Source: Microvirga ossetica | Lineage (GTDB): Bacteria; Pseudomonadota; Alphaproteobacteria; Rhizobiales; Beijerinckiaceae | Reading direction: 5' to 3' | Assembly: GCF_002741015.1 (NCBI RefSeq) | Contig: NZ_CP016616.1 | Coordinates: 1,223,501-1,287,500, forward strand | DNA: 64,000 nt | Shown: positions 35,516 to 44,517 of the stretch, piece by piece | How the letters are laid out: the number at the start of each line of letters is the position of its first letter | How positions within the stretch are numbered: position 1 is the first letter of the stretch | The notes under the pieces: model-generated | The model's database searches: none | What the model was told of the DNA's origin: nothing | The model's input: the letters and a program-made list of their open reading frames with translations, nothing else | Made by a program: the position numbers and the translations under genes

Positions 35516-36316
35516 ATGTCCGTTTTCACCCGCCGTACCCTGTTGTCCGCCACCGTCGCACTCGGCGCCGTCGCTGCACTGCCGGTTTTTGCTCAGCAGA
35601 AGAGCATCAAGGTCGGCGTCATGGCCGGCGCCGAGGAAGAGGTGGCGCAGGTCGTGAAGAAGGTCGCGGCCAGCAAGGGCCTGAACGTCGAGCTCGTGCC
35701 CTTCTCCGACTACGCCCTCGTCAACGAGGCGCTGGAGCGCAAGGACCTCGACGTCAACGCCTTCCAGCACAAGCCCTATCTCGACGCGCAGATCGCGGCC
35801 CGCGGCTACAGGATCGTGCCAGTCGGCTTCACTTTCGTGCAGCCCATCGGCCTCTATTCGAGCAAGGTGAAATCCGTCGCCGACCTGCCGAAGAATGCGA
35901 AGATCGGCATCCCGAACGATCCGAGCAACGGCGGCCGCGCGCTCAACCTGCTTGCCGCTCAAGGCTTGATCAAGATCAAGGACGGCCAGGGATTGTCGCC
36001 GAGCCTGCTCGACATCGCCGAGAATCCGAAGGGCTTGAAGTTCTCGGAACTCGATGCGGCGCAGCTACCCCGCGCCCTGCCCGATCTCGATGCCGCCGTG
36101 ATCAACACCGACCACGCCCTCAATGCCGGCCTCGACATCCGCAAGGACACGATCGCAATCGAAAAGCGCGAGGGCAATCCTTACGCCAACTTCGTCGCCG
36201 CCCGTCAGGGCGACGACCGTCCCGAGATCAAGATCTTCGTGGAATCCTATCAGTCTCCGGACGTCGCGAAATTCCTGGAAGAGCGCTTCAAGGGCGCGAT
36301 CATCCCGGCGTGGTAA
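35516..36316 (+). CDS. metQ: Methionine ABC transporter substrate-binding protein
   Basis: The 266-residue product has an N-terminal signal with twin arginine (FTRRTLLSATVALGAVAALP, cleavage near FAQQ) and no lipobox. The mature part shows the NlpA/MetQ family features IKVGVMAGAEEEVAQVV, ALERKDLDVNAFQHKPYLD, IGIPNDPSNGGRALNLLA and AVINTDHALNAGLD. It should bind methionine in the periplasm for MetNI-type import. The ATPase MetN and permease MetI are not adjacent: ispE follows on the opposite strand. Control by the upstream SAM-II riboswitch supports the methionine assignment. Confidence 0.9.
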   Translation: MSVFTRRTLLSATVALGAVAALPVFAQQKSIKVGVMAGAEEEVAQVVKKVAASKGLNVELVPFSDYALVNEALERKDLDVNAFQHKPYLDAQIAARGYRIVPVGFTFVQPIGLYSSKVKSVADLPKNAKIGIPNDPSNGGRALNLLAAQGLIKIKDGQGLSPSLLDIAENPKGLKFSELDAAQLPRALPDLDAAVINTDHALNAGLDIRKDTIAIEKREGNPYANFVAARQGDDRPEIKIFVESYQSPDVAKFLEERFKGAIIPAW

Positions 36317-36328
36317 ATGGCCTCTTCT

Positions 36329-36484
36329 CCCCTCCCCCTTGCGGGGAGGGGCAGGGGTGGGGTGCGGCGACTGGGTGATCGCTTGCCATGTGATGCTGTA
36401 ATCACTTTGGCGTTTCGTCGATGAAGCGCAGTGCTCCGACTTCGCGACCCCCACCCTTCATCCCTCCCCGTAAGGGGGAGGGAA
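36329..36484. repeat. Palindromic repeat, family A, long-core variant
   Basis: The left arm has CCTCCCCCTTGCGGGGAGGG and the right arm CCCTCCCCGTAAGGGGGAGGG, with inner GGGGTGGGGTGCG and CGACCCCCACCC. The core is longer than in the 111-bp copies and resembles those at 39622 and 54045. Confidence 0.85.
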
Positions 36485-36495
36485 ACGCGCCGGCC

Positions 36496-37368
36496 CTACC
36501 GAAGGCTTGTCGCCTTCACCCACCAATCCGGCCGCTCGCGCCGGACCTGCTTTCCGGCCTCGGCGGCCACCGTGCAATCGTCGTAGAGCCCGAACACCGT
36601 GGCGCCCGAGCCTGACATGCGCGCCAGGCGGCAGCCGGATGTCGCCCGTAGCAGAGCGAGCGCGTCGCCGATCTGCGGCAGCAATGTGAGAGCGGGCGGT
36701 TCGAGATCGTTGCGGGCAGCCTTCAGCGCCGCGAGTAGCTGTTGCGCGGACGGTGTCTCAAGCACCGGATGAGCGACGTCAAACAGCTCCTGCCCCGGCT
36801 GCAGATTCAGCGTCCTGAACACGGCGGGCGTCTCGACCGGAACGTGCGGATTGACCAGCACCGCGAACAGGCGCGGCAGGTCGAGCGCAGGTCCCACCGC
36901 CTCCCCCACGCCGCGCATCATCCGGGCTGTCGGCTCCAGGCAGACGGGCACATCGGCGCCGGTCAGGCGCGCTGCTTCACGCATGCCGGCATGAGACAGC
37001 GGCAACCCGTTGAGGCGGGCGAGCAGGCGCAGAGCCGCGGCGGCATCCGAGGACCCGCCGCCGATCCCGGCTGCAACGGGCAGGCGCTTGGTCAGATGGA
37101 AGGTGCCGACCTTCAACCCCTCCACGCGCTCCATCAGAAGACGGGCGGCTTTCAGGACGAGGTTGTCGGCGTCGCTTCCGGCCAAAGGCGCCGTCGGCCC
37201 TTCGATGGTCAGAGCCAGATCCGAGCCGGGCTCGAGCCGCAGGTCGTCCCCCGTGCCGGCGAAGGCGACGAGGCTTTCCAGCTCGTGATAGCCGTCCGCC
37301 CGCCGCCCGAGCACATGGAGCGTCAGGTTGATCTTGGCGGGAGCCCGGGTGGCAAGCGGCTGCGGCAT
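36496..37368 (-). CDS. ispE: 4-(cytidine 5'-diphospho)-2-C-methyl-D-erythritol kinase
   Basis: The 290-residue product is a GHMP kinase of the MEP pathway with N-terminal [20 protein letters not shown], the ATP loop [20 protein letters not shown] and the C-terminal motif [14 protein letters not shown]. It phosphorylates CDP-methylerythritol at the 2-position. The ATG at 37368 is preceded by GGAAG and begins the family; the 64-codon extension upstream runs through a palindromic repeat and is rejected. It works with Dxs, encoded at 799-2712. Confidence 0.95.
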   Translation of the reverse strand: MPQPLATRAPAKINLTLHVLGRRADGYHELESLVAFAGTGDDLRLEPGSDLALTIEGPTAPLAGSDADNLVLKAARLLMERVEGLKVGTFHLTKRLPVAAGIGGGSSDAAAALRLLARLNGLPLSHAGMREAARLTGADVPVCLEPTARMMRGVGEAVGPALDLPRLFAVLVNPHVPVETPAVFRTLNLQPGQELFDVAHPVLETPSAQQLLAALKAARNDLEPPALTLLPQIGDALALLRATSGCRLARMSGSGATVFGLYDDCTVAAEAGKQVRRERPDWWVKATSLR

Positions 37369-37467
37369 GGCGCTTCCATGCCCGAGCGCGGGGCGGATGG
37401 GAAGAGCTGCCGTATCAAGCTCCCCTACTCGAACCTCGTCCTGAGAAGCTGACTCGTAAAACTCTCG

Positions 37468-37577
37468 CCTCATCCTGAGGAGCCACGAAGTGGCGTCTCG
37501 AAGGAGCCTCCAGAGCACACTGGAGACGCCCTCGTCCTTCGAGACAGATTGCTGGCGCAATCCCCTCAGGATGAGGG
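37468..37577. repeat. CTCATCCTGAGGAG palindromic element (family B)
   Basis: The outer arms are CCTCATCCTGAGGAGC and CCCCTCAGGATGAGG, and the inner arms GTCTCGAAGGAGC and TCCTTCGAGAC. It lies in the 328-nt gap 37369-37696 between ispE and the TPR gene; no gene is seen in the gap. Confidence 0.88.
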
Positions 37578-37652
37578 CTTGAGGGTCAGAAACCCTTTCG
37601 AGCCAAACTCAGGAAGAGGGCTCAGGTTTTTGAAACTGGTCCCGACAACGAA

Positions 37653-37677
37653 AATGGCCGGGACGAGCCCGGCCATT
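37653..37677 (-). terminator. Rho-independent terminator after the TPR gene
   Basis: A perfect 10-bp stem AATGGCCGGG / CCCGGCCATT with a 5-nt loop is followed on the minus strand by TTCGTTG. It lies 20 nt past the stop codon at 37697. The same hairpin core is at 13846-13868. Confidence 0.65.
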
Positions 37678-37696
37678 ATGCTGAGAGCAGCGTGTC

Positions 37697-39484
37697 CTAC
37701 CCGCCGTTGTGCTTCGGCGCCTCCGGCGGGGGAGCGGGCGCGTTCTCGGCGGCGGCCGGCTTCGGATCCTCTTCCAGGCCGTTGTCGATCTTCTTGAGGA
37801 TCTTCACCAGCTCTTCGTGCTCCGGATCCGAGGTCTTGGCGTGGTCCCATTGGAACTTCGCCTCGACCTTGCGGCCGACCTTCCAATAGGCATCGCCCAG
37901 GTGATCGTTGATGGTCGGATCGCCCGGCTTCAGCTCGACGGCCTTTTCCAGTTCGCGCGCGGCGTCGTCGTAGCGGCCCATGCGGAAATAGGCCCAGCCG
38001 AGCGAGTCGATGATCATGCCGTCGCGGGGCGCGAGCTCCACGGCCTTCGTGAGCATCTTGAAGGCCTCGTCGATGTTCATGTTCTGGTCGACCCAGGAAT
38101 AGGCGAGGTAGTTCATCACCTGCGCCCGGCCGGCCGGCAGTCCCTCTGGGACGAGTTCGAGGGCCTTCTTCAGATCGGCCTCCGCCTTGTCCCACTGCTT
38201 GGCGCGCTCATAGGACGTGCCGCGGTAGAAATAGAGGATCCAATGGCCGCGCTCGGGCTGGCCGATCAGTTTGATGGCCTTGTCGTAGGTCTCGGCGGCC
38301 TCGGCGAACTTCTTGCGCGAGCGCTGCACGTTACCGAGCGCCATGACGACCTCGACATCGTCCGGGCGCTGCTTCATGAGCGTCTCGAGATGGGCGATGG
38401 CGTCGTCGCCGCGCCCCATCAGCTCGAAATTATGGCCGATGGAGATATCGGCGCTCGGCCGCACGGGCGAATCCTTGGGGATGCGCTCGAAGATCGCGTT
38501 GGCCTTGTCGTATTGCTTCAGGCGCTCGTAGACGTCGCCGAGGGTGACGAGGGCGAGCGGATGATCGCCCTTCAGGTCGAGGCCGAGGCGCAGGTAGATG
38601 ATCGCCGTCAGCTCGTCCCCTTGGGTGTTGCCGACGACGCCGAGGCCGTAGAGCAGCTCGGCCGCTCCGTCCTGCGCATTGGTGACGAGCGGCGGGAGCG
38701 GCTTGTCCTCCTCCAGCGCCTTCATGGCGGAGCGAACGACGGGATGGCGCGGGGCGACGTCGTCGAAAGCCTTGTAGATCTTCAGGGCCTCGTCCTTGCG
38801 GCCGCGCTTGGCCAGGAAGCGGCCATAGGCATCGACCACCTGGAGCGTGTTGCGCTCGCCCTCATAAGCGGCCTTGAAGCGCTTCTCGGCTTCAGTGGAG
38901 TTGCCCACCACATCGGCGATGAGGGCGGCGTGGTATTCGCGGAATTGGTCGAAGGCGCGCTCGTTCTTGAGCTTGTCGACGGTGGCGAGCGCCTGCTTGC
39001 CGTCCTTGGAGCCGGCATAGGTCCAGGCGGTCAGAAGCGTGGCCGTGAGGTCCGCCTGGCGGCCGCGCATGCCTTTCGAGAGGCGGGTGCGGGCATCGGC
39101 GTATTTCTGCCCCTTCAGGGAGCGGACCGCGAGGGCGAACTGCGCCAGGTTGTTCGACGGATCCTGCACCGAAAGGCGCTCGGCCGCACGGATGGCCTCG
39201 GTCATGGAGCCGTTGGCGAGGAAGGCGACGAAGGCGCGCTCCAGAAGCTCCTGATTGCGGGGATCCTCCTGGATCGCCTCGCGGAAGAAGATCGTCGCAG
39301 CCTCTGTGTCCCGCGCGGAGCCCGCCACATAGGCCGACAGGAAATTGCCTTCGAGGCTCTGGGCGGGCCTCAGCATCTCGTCCTCGGCCGTGTTGGCGAC
39401 TGCCGGGACCGCCAGGAGGCTGGCGGTCATGAGCAGCAGTGCAGGCAGGCCCTTGCGGGCCGAAGGCAGTTTCAAAATGGGCAC
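37697..39484 (-). CDS. Exported tetratricopeptide repeat protein
   Basis: The 595-residue product has a signal peptide (PALLLMTASLLAVPAVA, cleavage near VANTAE) followed by at least nine TPR units, for example YVAGSARDTEAATIFFREAI, PLALVTLGDVYERLKQYDKA and IIDSLGWAYFRMGRYDDAA. The C-terminus is a proline/alanine-rich acidic tail (EDPKPAAAENAPAPPPEAPK). TPR arrays mediate protein-protein contact; homologs at this locus (between ispE and ETF-QO) are conserved in Hyphomicrobiales and are thought to act in the periplasm or outer membrane, but no precise role is known. Confidence 0.9.
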   Translation of the reverse strand: MPILKLPSARKGLPALLLMTASLLAVPAVANTAEDEMLRPAQSLEGNFLSAYVAGSARDTEAATIFFREAIQEDPRNQELLERAFVAFLANGSMTEAIRAAERLSVQDPSNNLAQFALAVRSLKGQKYADARTRLSKGMRGRQADLTATLLTAWTYAGSKDGKQALATVDKLKNERAFDQFREYHAALIADVVGNSTEAEKRFKAAYEGERNTLQVVDAYGRFLAKRGRKDEALKIYKAFDDVAPRHPVVRSAMKALEEDKPLPPLVTNAQDGAAELLYGLGVVGNTQGDELTAIIYLRLGLDLKGDHPLALVTLGDVYERLKQYDKANAIFERIPKDSPVRPSADISIGHNFELMGRGDDAIAHLETLMKQRPDDVEVVMALGNVQRSRKKFAEAAETYDKAIKLIGQPERGHWILYFYRGTSYERAKQWDKAEADLKKALELVPEGLPAGRAQVMNYLAYSWVDQNMNIDEAFKMLTKAVELAPRDGMIIDSLGWAYFRMGRYDDAARELEKAVELKPGDPTINDHLGDAYWKVGRKVEAKFQWDHAKTSDPEHEELVKILKKIDNGLEEDPKPAAAENAPAPPPEAPKHNGG

Positions 39485-39621
39485 GAAGCGCGGCTCCAGT
39501 ATCGCAACATCTTAAGGTTGGAGATGTGCGTCAAATCAGGCCGGAGAATGGCGTCTCCCTCCGGCAGCCGCAAGGGGACAATTGCCGCTGGGGTGTAAAA
39601 GGCGCGTGAGGGACGCTTCTT

Positions 39622-39796
39622 CCCTCCCCCTTGCGGGGAGGGATCGAGGGTGGGGGTCGCAAAGTCGGAGCCCAGCGTGATATTCGGACTGCCCGAACAC
39701 CTCTACAACGCGTCCCGGCTGGCGGACTCACCCGGTCGTTCCACCCCTACCCCTACCCCTACCCCTACCCCTACCCCTCCCCGCAAGGGGGAGGGA
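39622..39796. repeat. Palindromic repeat, family A, with ACCCCT hexanucleotide array
   Basis: The left arm has CCCTCCCCCTTGCGGGGAGG and GGGTGGGGGTCG. The right arm contains six tandem copies of ACCCCT (39743-39778) before CCCCGCAAGGGGGAGGGA. It fills the 320-nt gap between the TPR gene and the ETF-QO gene, where no gene is seen. Other family members have only one or two copies of the hexamer. Confidence 0.88.
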
Positions 39797-39804
39797 TAAT
39801 AGCC

Positions 39805-41469
39805 TCACATATTCACATAATTCGGTCCGCCGCCGCCTTCCGGCGTGACCCAGTTGATGTTCTGGTTCGGGTCCTTGATGTCGCAGGTCTTGCAGTGGAC
39901 GCAGTTCTGGGCGTTGATTTGGTAGCGAACACCCCCCTCGCCCTCGACCCATTCATAGACGCCGGCTGGGCAGTAGCGCTGCGAGGGGCCGCCATAGACA
40001 TCGTGCTCGGACGCCTTCTGCAGGCCCATGTCCTTCACCTTGAGATGGACCGGCTGGTCCTCCTCGTGGTTGGTGTTCGACAGGAACACCGAGGACAGCT
40101 TGTCGAAGGTGAGCACGCCGTCGGGCCGGTCGTACTTGATCGGGGTCACCTGATCGAGCGGCAGCGTGCAGGCATAGTCCGGCTTGCCGTGCTTCATGGT
40201 GCCGAAGGGCGACCAGTTGAAGATCTCGGTCAGCCACATGTCGAGGCCCCCGAGCGCCACGCCCGCCGCCGTGCCGTAGCGCGACCAGAGCGGCTTCACG
40301 TTGCGCACCCGCTTCAGATCGTAGCCGATGGGCGAGGCACGCCAGGATTCCTCGTAGGCCGAGACCTCGTCGTTGGCCCGCCCCGCCTGCAGGGCGGCGA
40401 AGACGTAATCGGCGCACAGCATGCCCGACAGGATGGCGTTGTGGCTGCCCTTGATGCGCGGCACGTTCACGAAGCCGGCCGAGTCGCCCACAAGGCAGCC
40501 GCCGGGGAACGACAGGCGCGGCACCGATTGCCAGCCGCCCTCCATGATCGCCCGCGCGCCGTAGCCGATGCGCTTTCCGCCCTCGAACACGTCGCGCACC
40601 ATCGGATGCGTCTTGAAGCGCTGGAACTCGTCGAAGGGCGACAAGGTCGGGTTCTTGTAGTTGAGATGAACCACGAAGCCGACCGAGACCAGATTGTCTT
40701 CGAAATGGTAGAGCCAGGAGCCGCCGCCGGCATTGTTGGGCAGCGGCCAGCCCATGGAATGGCGCACGAGGCCGGGCCGGAAGTGCTCCGGCTTGACCTG
40801 CCACAGCTCCTTGATGCCGATGCCGTATTTCTGGTGGTCGCGGCCCTGGTTCAGGCCGAAACGCTCGACCATCTGCTTGGTGAGCGAGCCGCGCGCTCCT
40901 TCGCCGAAGATCGTATACTTGGCGCGCAGCTCCATGCCGCGGGTGAAGTTGGCGTTGGGCTCGCCGTCGCGGCTGATGCCCATATCGCCGGTGGCGACGC
41001 CGACCACCTTGCCGTCCTCGACCAGCACCTCTGACGCCGGGAAGCCGGGATAGATCTCGACGCCGAGCTCTTCCGCCTTGCGGCCGAGATAGCGGGCGAC
41101 GTTGCCGAGCGAGCCGACGAAATTGCCGTGGTTGTTCATGAGCTTGGGCATGAACAGGTTGGGCATCTTCACGCCGCCGGCGTGTCCCAGATACATGAAC
41201 TCGTCGGCCGTGACTTCCGTCTTGAGCGGCCGGTCGGGATCGGAGCGCCATTCCGGCAGCAGGCCGTCGAGGCCGATCGGGTCGATCACCGCGCCGGAGA
41301 GGATGTGGGCGCCGACCTCCGAGCCTTTCTCGACCACGACCACGGAGATCTCCGTTCCCGCCTCGGCCGCCTTCTGCTTGAGGCGGATTGCGGTGGCCAG
41401 GCCTGCGGGACCCGCGCCCACGACGACGACGTCGAACTCCATCGATTCACGAGCGGGCAGATCGGACAT
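39805..41469 (-). CDS. Electron transfer flavoprotein-ubiquinone oxidoreductase
   Basis: The 554-residue product is a full ETF-QO. The FAD-binding motif VVVVGAGPAGLATAIRLKQ lies at the N-terminus and EKGSEVGAHILSGAVIDP follows. The C-terminal [4Fe-4S] ligands are CPAGVYEW and CVHCKTCDIKDPNQN. It passes electrons from ETF, reduced by acyl-CoA and other dehydrogenases, to ubiquinone at the inner membrane. The acyl-CoA dehydrogenase at 8932-10710 is one plausible upstream donor. ETF genes are not in this window. A 7-bp inverted repeat (GACAGAT / ATCTGTC, 41505-41534) lies upstream of the start. Confidence 0.96.
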   Translation of the reverse strand: MSDLPARESMEFDVVVVGAGPAGLATAIRLKQKAAEAGTEISVVVVEKGSEVGAHILSGAVIDPIGLDGLLPEWRSDPDRPLKTEVTADEFMYLGHAGGVKMPNLFMPKLMNNHGNFVGSLGNVARYLGRKAEELGVEIYPGFPASEVLVEDGKVVGVATGDMGISRDGEPNANFTRGMELRAKYTIFGEGARGSLTKQMVERFGLNQGRDHQKYGIGIKELWQVKPEHFRPGLVRHSMGWPLPNNAGGGSWLYHFEDNLVSVGFVVHLNYKNPTLSPFDEFQRFKTHPMVRDVFEGGKRIGYGARAIMEGGWQSVPRLSFPGGCLVGDSAGFVNVPRIKGSHNAILSGMLCADYVFAALQAGRANDEVSAYEESWRASPIGYDLKRVRNVKPLWSRYGTAAGVALGGLDMWLTEIFNWSPFGTMKHGKPDYACTLPLDQVTPIKYDRPDGVLTFDKLSSVFLSNTNHEEDQPVHLKVKDMGLQKASEHDVYGGPSQRYCPAGVYEWVEGEGGVRYQINAQNCVHCKTCDIKDPNQNINWVTPEGGGGPNYVNM

Positions 41470-41736
41470 GGCTTCCTCCTGGTACGCAGTTCAACGCCAT
41501 AAATGACAGATAGTTTACATATGAACCATCTGTCCGATTTCTCAAGTCGTTCTAACCAAGCACCTCTCCTAGCCGCATTACGGCGGAGCCGAAAGTTCCG
41601 TTTCCGCATAAGGTCATACGGAAACTCAATTATCGCAGTCAGGTCGCGAAGCAGGGATCGGGTCGCATAAGGCGATCAGCCGATGGATAACACCATCCCA
41701 AGTTGTTCTGCAGGTCCGAGAGGTCTAAAAAGAAGC

Positions 41737-42300
41737 ATGCCGCAGCATCCCAATCACGCCGCGTCCTACACGCTTTTCGAGACATCCATCGGCCTCTGCG
41801 GGCTGGCTTGGAACGAGCGCGGAATCATCGGATTTCAGCTTCCCGAGGACGATCTATCCAGGATGCACGGCCGCATCGCCAGACGCTTTCCCGGCATCGT
41901 CGAAGCCACTCCCCCGCCGGACATCCAGGGCGTCGTCGCCGACGTGACGGCTCTGCTGCAGGGCGAAGCGCGCGATCTGTCCGCAGTGTCCCTGGACATG
42001 GAGGGCGTGCCGGACTTCGACCGCCGCGTCTACGAGATTGCCCGCGGCATTCCGCCGGGCCGCGTGCTGACCTACGGCGAGATCGCATCCCGGCTCGGGA
42101 CCGACAATGCCCGGGCGATCGGCCAGGCTCTCGGGCGCAACCCATTCGCCATCATCGTCCCATGCCACCGGGTCGTGGCGGCGGGCGGCAAGCTTGGAGG
42201 CTTCTCGGCCCATGGCGGCACCACGACCAAGCGCCGGCTGCTTGCCATCGAAGACGCAAGGCGCGACGAAAGCCCGACCCTTTTCGATTTGATTTCGTGA
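41737..42300 (+). CDS. Methylated-DNA-[protein]-cysteine S-methyltransferase
   Basis: The 187-residue product has an N-terminal Ogt-like domain (YTLFETSIGLCGLAWNERGI) and a C-terminal DNA-binding domain with GRVLTYGEIASRLGTDNARA and the active-site motif IIVPCHRVVAAGGKLGGFS. The cysteine in PCHRV irreversibly takes the alkyl group from O6-alkylguanine. The ATG at 41737 has AGGTC upstream and gives the family length. It is divergent from the ETF-QO gene. The 267-nt intergenic region contains two inverted repeats (41505-41534 and 41600-41625, GTTTCCG/CGGAAAC). Confidence 0.92.
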   Translation: MPQHPNHAASYTLFETSIGLCGLAWNERGIIGFQLPEDDLSRMHGRIARRFPGIVEATPPPDIQGVVADVTALLQGEARDLSAVSLDMEGVPDFDRRVYEIARGIPPGRVLTYGEIASRLGTDNARAIGQALGRNPFAIIVPCHRVVAAGGKLGGFSAHGGTTTKRRLLAIEDARRDESPTLFDLIS

Positions 42301-42316
42301 GGTCAGGCTCCCCGAA

Positions 42317-42343
42317 GCCCTCCTCCCCTTGTGGGGAGGGAGA
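42317..42343. repeat. Single arm of a family A palindromic repeat
   Basis: CCCTCCTCCCCTTGTGGGGAGG followed by GAGA is the left arm of family A without its partner. It ends directly before an ATG (42344) in the frame of the uracil-DNA glycosylase gene, where GGGAGG could act as a ribosome site. Confidence 0.7.
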
Positions 42344-42427
42344 ATGAGCCAAATTCCGAGAGCAGATCCGTCGGTTCTCCTGCAGGCTTCAGTTGTCCAC
42401 ATCCATCCGGATGCTTACATAGACTCC

Positions 42428-43261
42428 ATGCAGGATCTCCCTTCCGACCGCGATGCTCTCCAGGCGCTGCTTGACTTCCATGTCGAGGCGGGCGTGGATC
42501 TCGCGCTCGATGAGACCCCGCACAACCGCTTCGCCGAACCCAAGGCCGAGCGCGCGCCGGCCAAGGCTCCGGCTCAGGCTTCCGCGTCCAAAGCCTCCCC
42601 CGCCTCCGCTCCCTCTCCCCGCGCCCTGCCCAAGGCGGCCGCGGGCGCGCCGGAAGAGGTGGCGAACATGGCCCGCGAGCAGGCGCGCCATGCTGGGTCC
42701 CTGGCGGAGCTCGAGGCGATCCTGGCCGGCTTCGACGGCTGCACCCTGAAATTCTCGGCCAAGAATCTGGCCTTCGCGGACGGCAATCCGGAGGGCCGCG
42801 TGATGCTGGTGGGCGAAGCGCCCGGCGCCGACGAGGACCGGATCGGCAAGCCCTTCATGGGCCGCTCCGGCCAGCTGCTCGACCGGATGCTCGCCACCAT
42901 CGGGCTCGACCGTTCGGACGTCTACGTCGCCAACATCGTGCCTTGGCGCCCGCCGGGCAACCGCACGCCGACGCCGCAGGAGGTGGCGATCTGCAAGCCG
43001 TTCATCGCGCGGCAGATCGAGCTGGCGAGCCCGGAATTCGTCCTCTGCCTCGGCGGTCCAGCCGCCCAGAACCTCTTGGGCATCAAGGACGGCATTCTCC
43101 GGTCCCGTGGACGCTGGTATCATTACAAGACCGAGGACGGACGCGAGATCCGCGCGCTGCCGACCCTGCATCCCGCCTATCTCTTGCGACAGCCCCTGCA
43201 GAAGCGGCTCGGCTGGCGGGATTTCCAGGCGCTGCGGCGGGCTCTCGACGGCAGGGAATGA
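42428..43261 (+). CDS. Family 4 uracil-DNA glycosylase
   Basis: The 277-residue product has an N-terminal helix (ALQALLDFHVEAGVDLALDE), a low-complexity alanine/proline linker (residues about 40-75) and the catalytic domain. Visible features are the Fe-S cysteine region GCTLKFSAKNLAFADG, LVGEAPGADEDRIGKPFMGR, YVANIVPWRPPGNRTPTPQE, FVLCLGGPAAQNLLG and TLHPAYLLRQP. It removes uracil from DNA using a fold that carries a [4Fe-4S] cluster. Starts at 42344 and 42329 are alternatives; 42428 (MQDLPSDRDALQ) gives the family N-terminus but lacks a clear ribosome site. Confidence 0.92.
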   Translation: MQDLPSDRDALQALLDFHVEAGVDLALDETPHNRFAEPKAERAPAKAPAQASASKASPASAPSPRALPKAAAGAPEEVANMAREQARHAGSLAELEAILAGFDGCTLKFSAKNLAFADGNPEGRVMLVGEAPGADEDRIGKPFMGRSGQLLDRMLATIGLDRSDVYVANIVPWRPPGNRTPTPQEVAICKPFIARQIELASPEFVLCLGGPAAQNLLGIKDGILRSRGRWYHYKTEDGREIRALPTLHPAYLLRQPLQKRLGWRDFQALRRALDGRE

Positions 43262-43350
43262 GGCGCTCTTCCGGAGCCGTTCCGGAACCGGTTCATATGC
43301 TTAAGCCTTAAGCATCTGCGGTGACGGATGCCGCTGCCGGAAGGTGGAAC

Positions 43351-44220
43351 ATGCGCTGGGAAGACTTTCGAACCTCGTCGAACGTGGAAGACCGTCGTGG
43401 CATGGGTTTGCCCGGAGGCGCGGGCGGGCTCGGGATCGGCACCATCGTCATTCTCGGCCTCATCGGCTGGGCCCTCGGCATCGATCCCCGCATCCTGATC
43501 GGCGGCGCCGAGATGATGAGCGGCGGCTCGGGGTACGAGCAGCAGCAGCAGCAGGGCCGCCAAGGTGCGCCTCAGGACGAGATGGGGCGCTTTGCTTCCG
43601 CAATTCTCGGCAATACGGAAGACGTGTGGAAGGATGTTCTGCCGAAGCAGGTCAACATCCAGTACAATCCGCCGAAGCTCGTGCTGTTCTCGGACGCCAC
43701 CCGCTCCGGCTGCGGCGGCGCGCAATCGGCCATGGGGCCGTTCTACTGCCCGCTCGACCAGACGGTCTATATCGACCTCTCCTTCTTCCAGGAGATGCAG
43801 CGCCGGTTCCGCGCCGGCGGCGACTTCGCCTATGCCTATGTGCTCGCCCACGAGGTCGGACACCATGTGGAGAACCAGCTCGGCATCCTGCCCCGCGTCC
43901 AGGAGCGCCAGCGTCAGGTCGGACAGGCGGAGGCCAATCAGCTCTCCGTCCGCGTCGAGCTGATGGCGGATTGCCTCGCGGGCGTCTGGGCGCACCATTC
44001 CGATCAGCGCTGGAAGTCGCTCGAGCCAGGCGACATCGAGGAAGCGATCCAGGCTGCGTCGGCCATCGGCGACGACCGACTGCAGAAGCAGAGCCAGGGG
44101 CGGGTGATGCCCGACAGCTTCACCCATGGTTCTTCGGAGCAGCGCACGCGCTGGCTCACCACCGGGCTGAAGACCGGCCAGATCCAAGCCTGCGACACGT
44201 TCCGGGCAAGCCGGCTTTAA
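43351..44220 (+). CDS. Putative neutral zinc metallopeptidase (YpfJ/KPN_02809 family)
   Basis: The 289-residue product has one transmembrane helix near the N-terminus (GLGIGTIVILGLIGWALGI), a glutamine-rich stretch (YEQQQQQGRQ), and a metallopeptidase-like domain. The zinc motif is AYVLAHEVGHHVENQ (HExxH), with a downstream glutamate in RVELMADCLAGVWAHH. Function is not established for the family; it is expected to be an inner-membrane protein with a periplasmic peptidase. The ATG at 43351 has GGAAGGTGGAAC before it. It follows the glycosylase gene by 89 nt. Confidence 0.9.
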   Translation: MRWEDFRTSSNVEDRRGMGLPGGAGGLGIGTIVILGLIGWALGIDPRILIGGAEMMSGGSGYEQQQQQGRQGAPQDEMGRFASAILGNTEDVWKDVLPKQVNIQYNPPKLVLFSDATRSGCGGAQSAMGPFYCPLDQTVYIDLSFFQEMQRRFRAGGDFAYAYVLAHEVGHHVENQLGILPRVQERQRQVGQAEANQLSVRVELMADCLAGVWAHHSDQRWKSLEPGDIEEAIQAASAIGDDRLQKQSQGRVMPDSFTHGSSEQRTRWLTTGLKTGQIQACDTFRASRL

Positions 44221-44290
44221 CGGTAAGGGACGAGCGTCATCCCGGACGGCGAAGCCGATCCGGGATCGTTTAACAAGCGAAACGCACAAG

Positions 44291-44399
44291 CCCTCTCCCC
44301 CTTGTGGGGGAGAGCTGGAGAGGGGGGTGCGGGCGTTTCGTTCTGAGAGGTTGGTGCTCACACCCCCTCCCTGGCCCTCCCCCACAAGGAGGGAGGGGA
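44291..44399. repeat. Palindromic repeat, family A
   Basis: The left arm has CCCTCTCCCCCTTGTGGGGG and the right arm CCCTCCCCCACAAGGAGGGA, with inner GAGAGGGGGGTG and CACACCCCCTCC. It makes up most of the 297-nt gap 44221-44517, which holds no gene. Confidence 0.88.
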
Positions 44400-44517
44400 A
44401 TAGCGCCACACTCGTCACACCATCCCGGATCTCTGCTTACGCGCCGTCCAAGATGACACATGTGGAACCACCCCTCTTCCTGCGCTAAATGAATGTCGCG
44501 TATTCCAGAGCCTCCCC

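Noticed and set aside
39743..39778. Telomere-like (ACCCCT)n array suggesting a linear replicon end
   Set aside because: It is embedded in an interstitial palindromic repeat between genes on a chromosome-like region; slippage explains it better.
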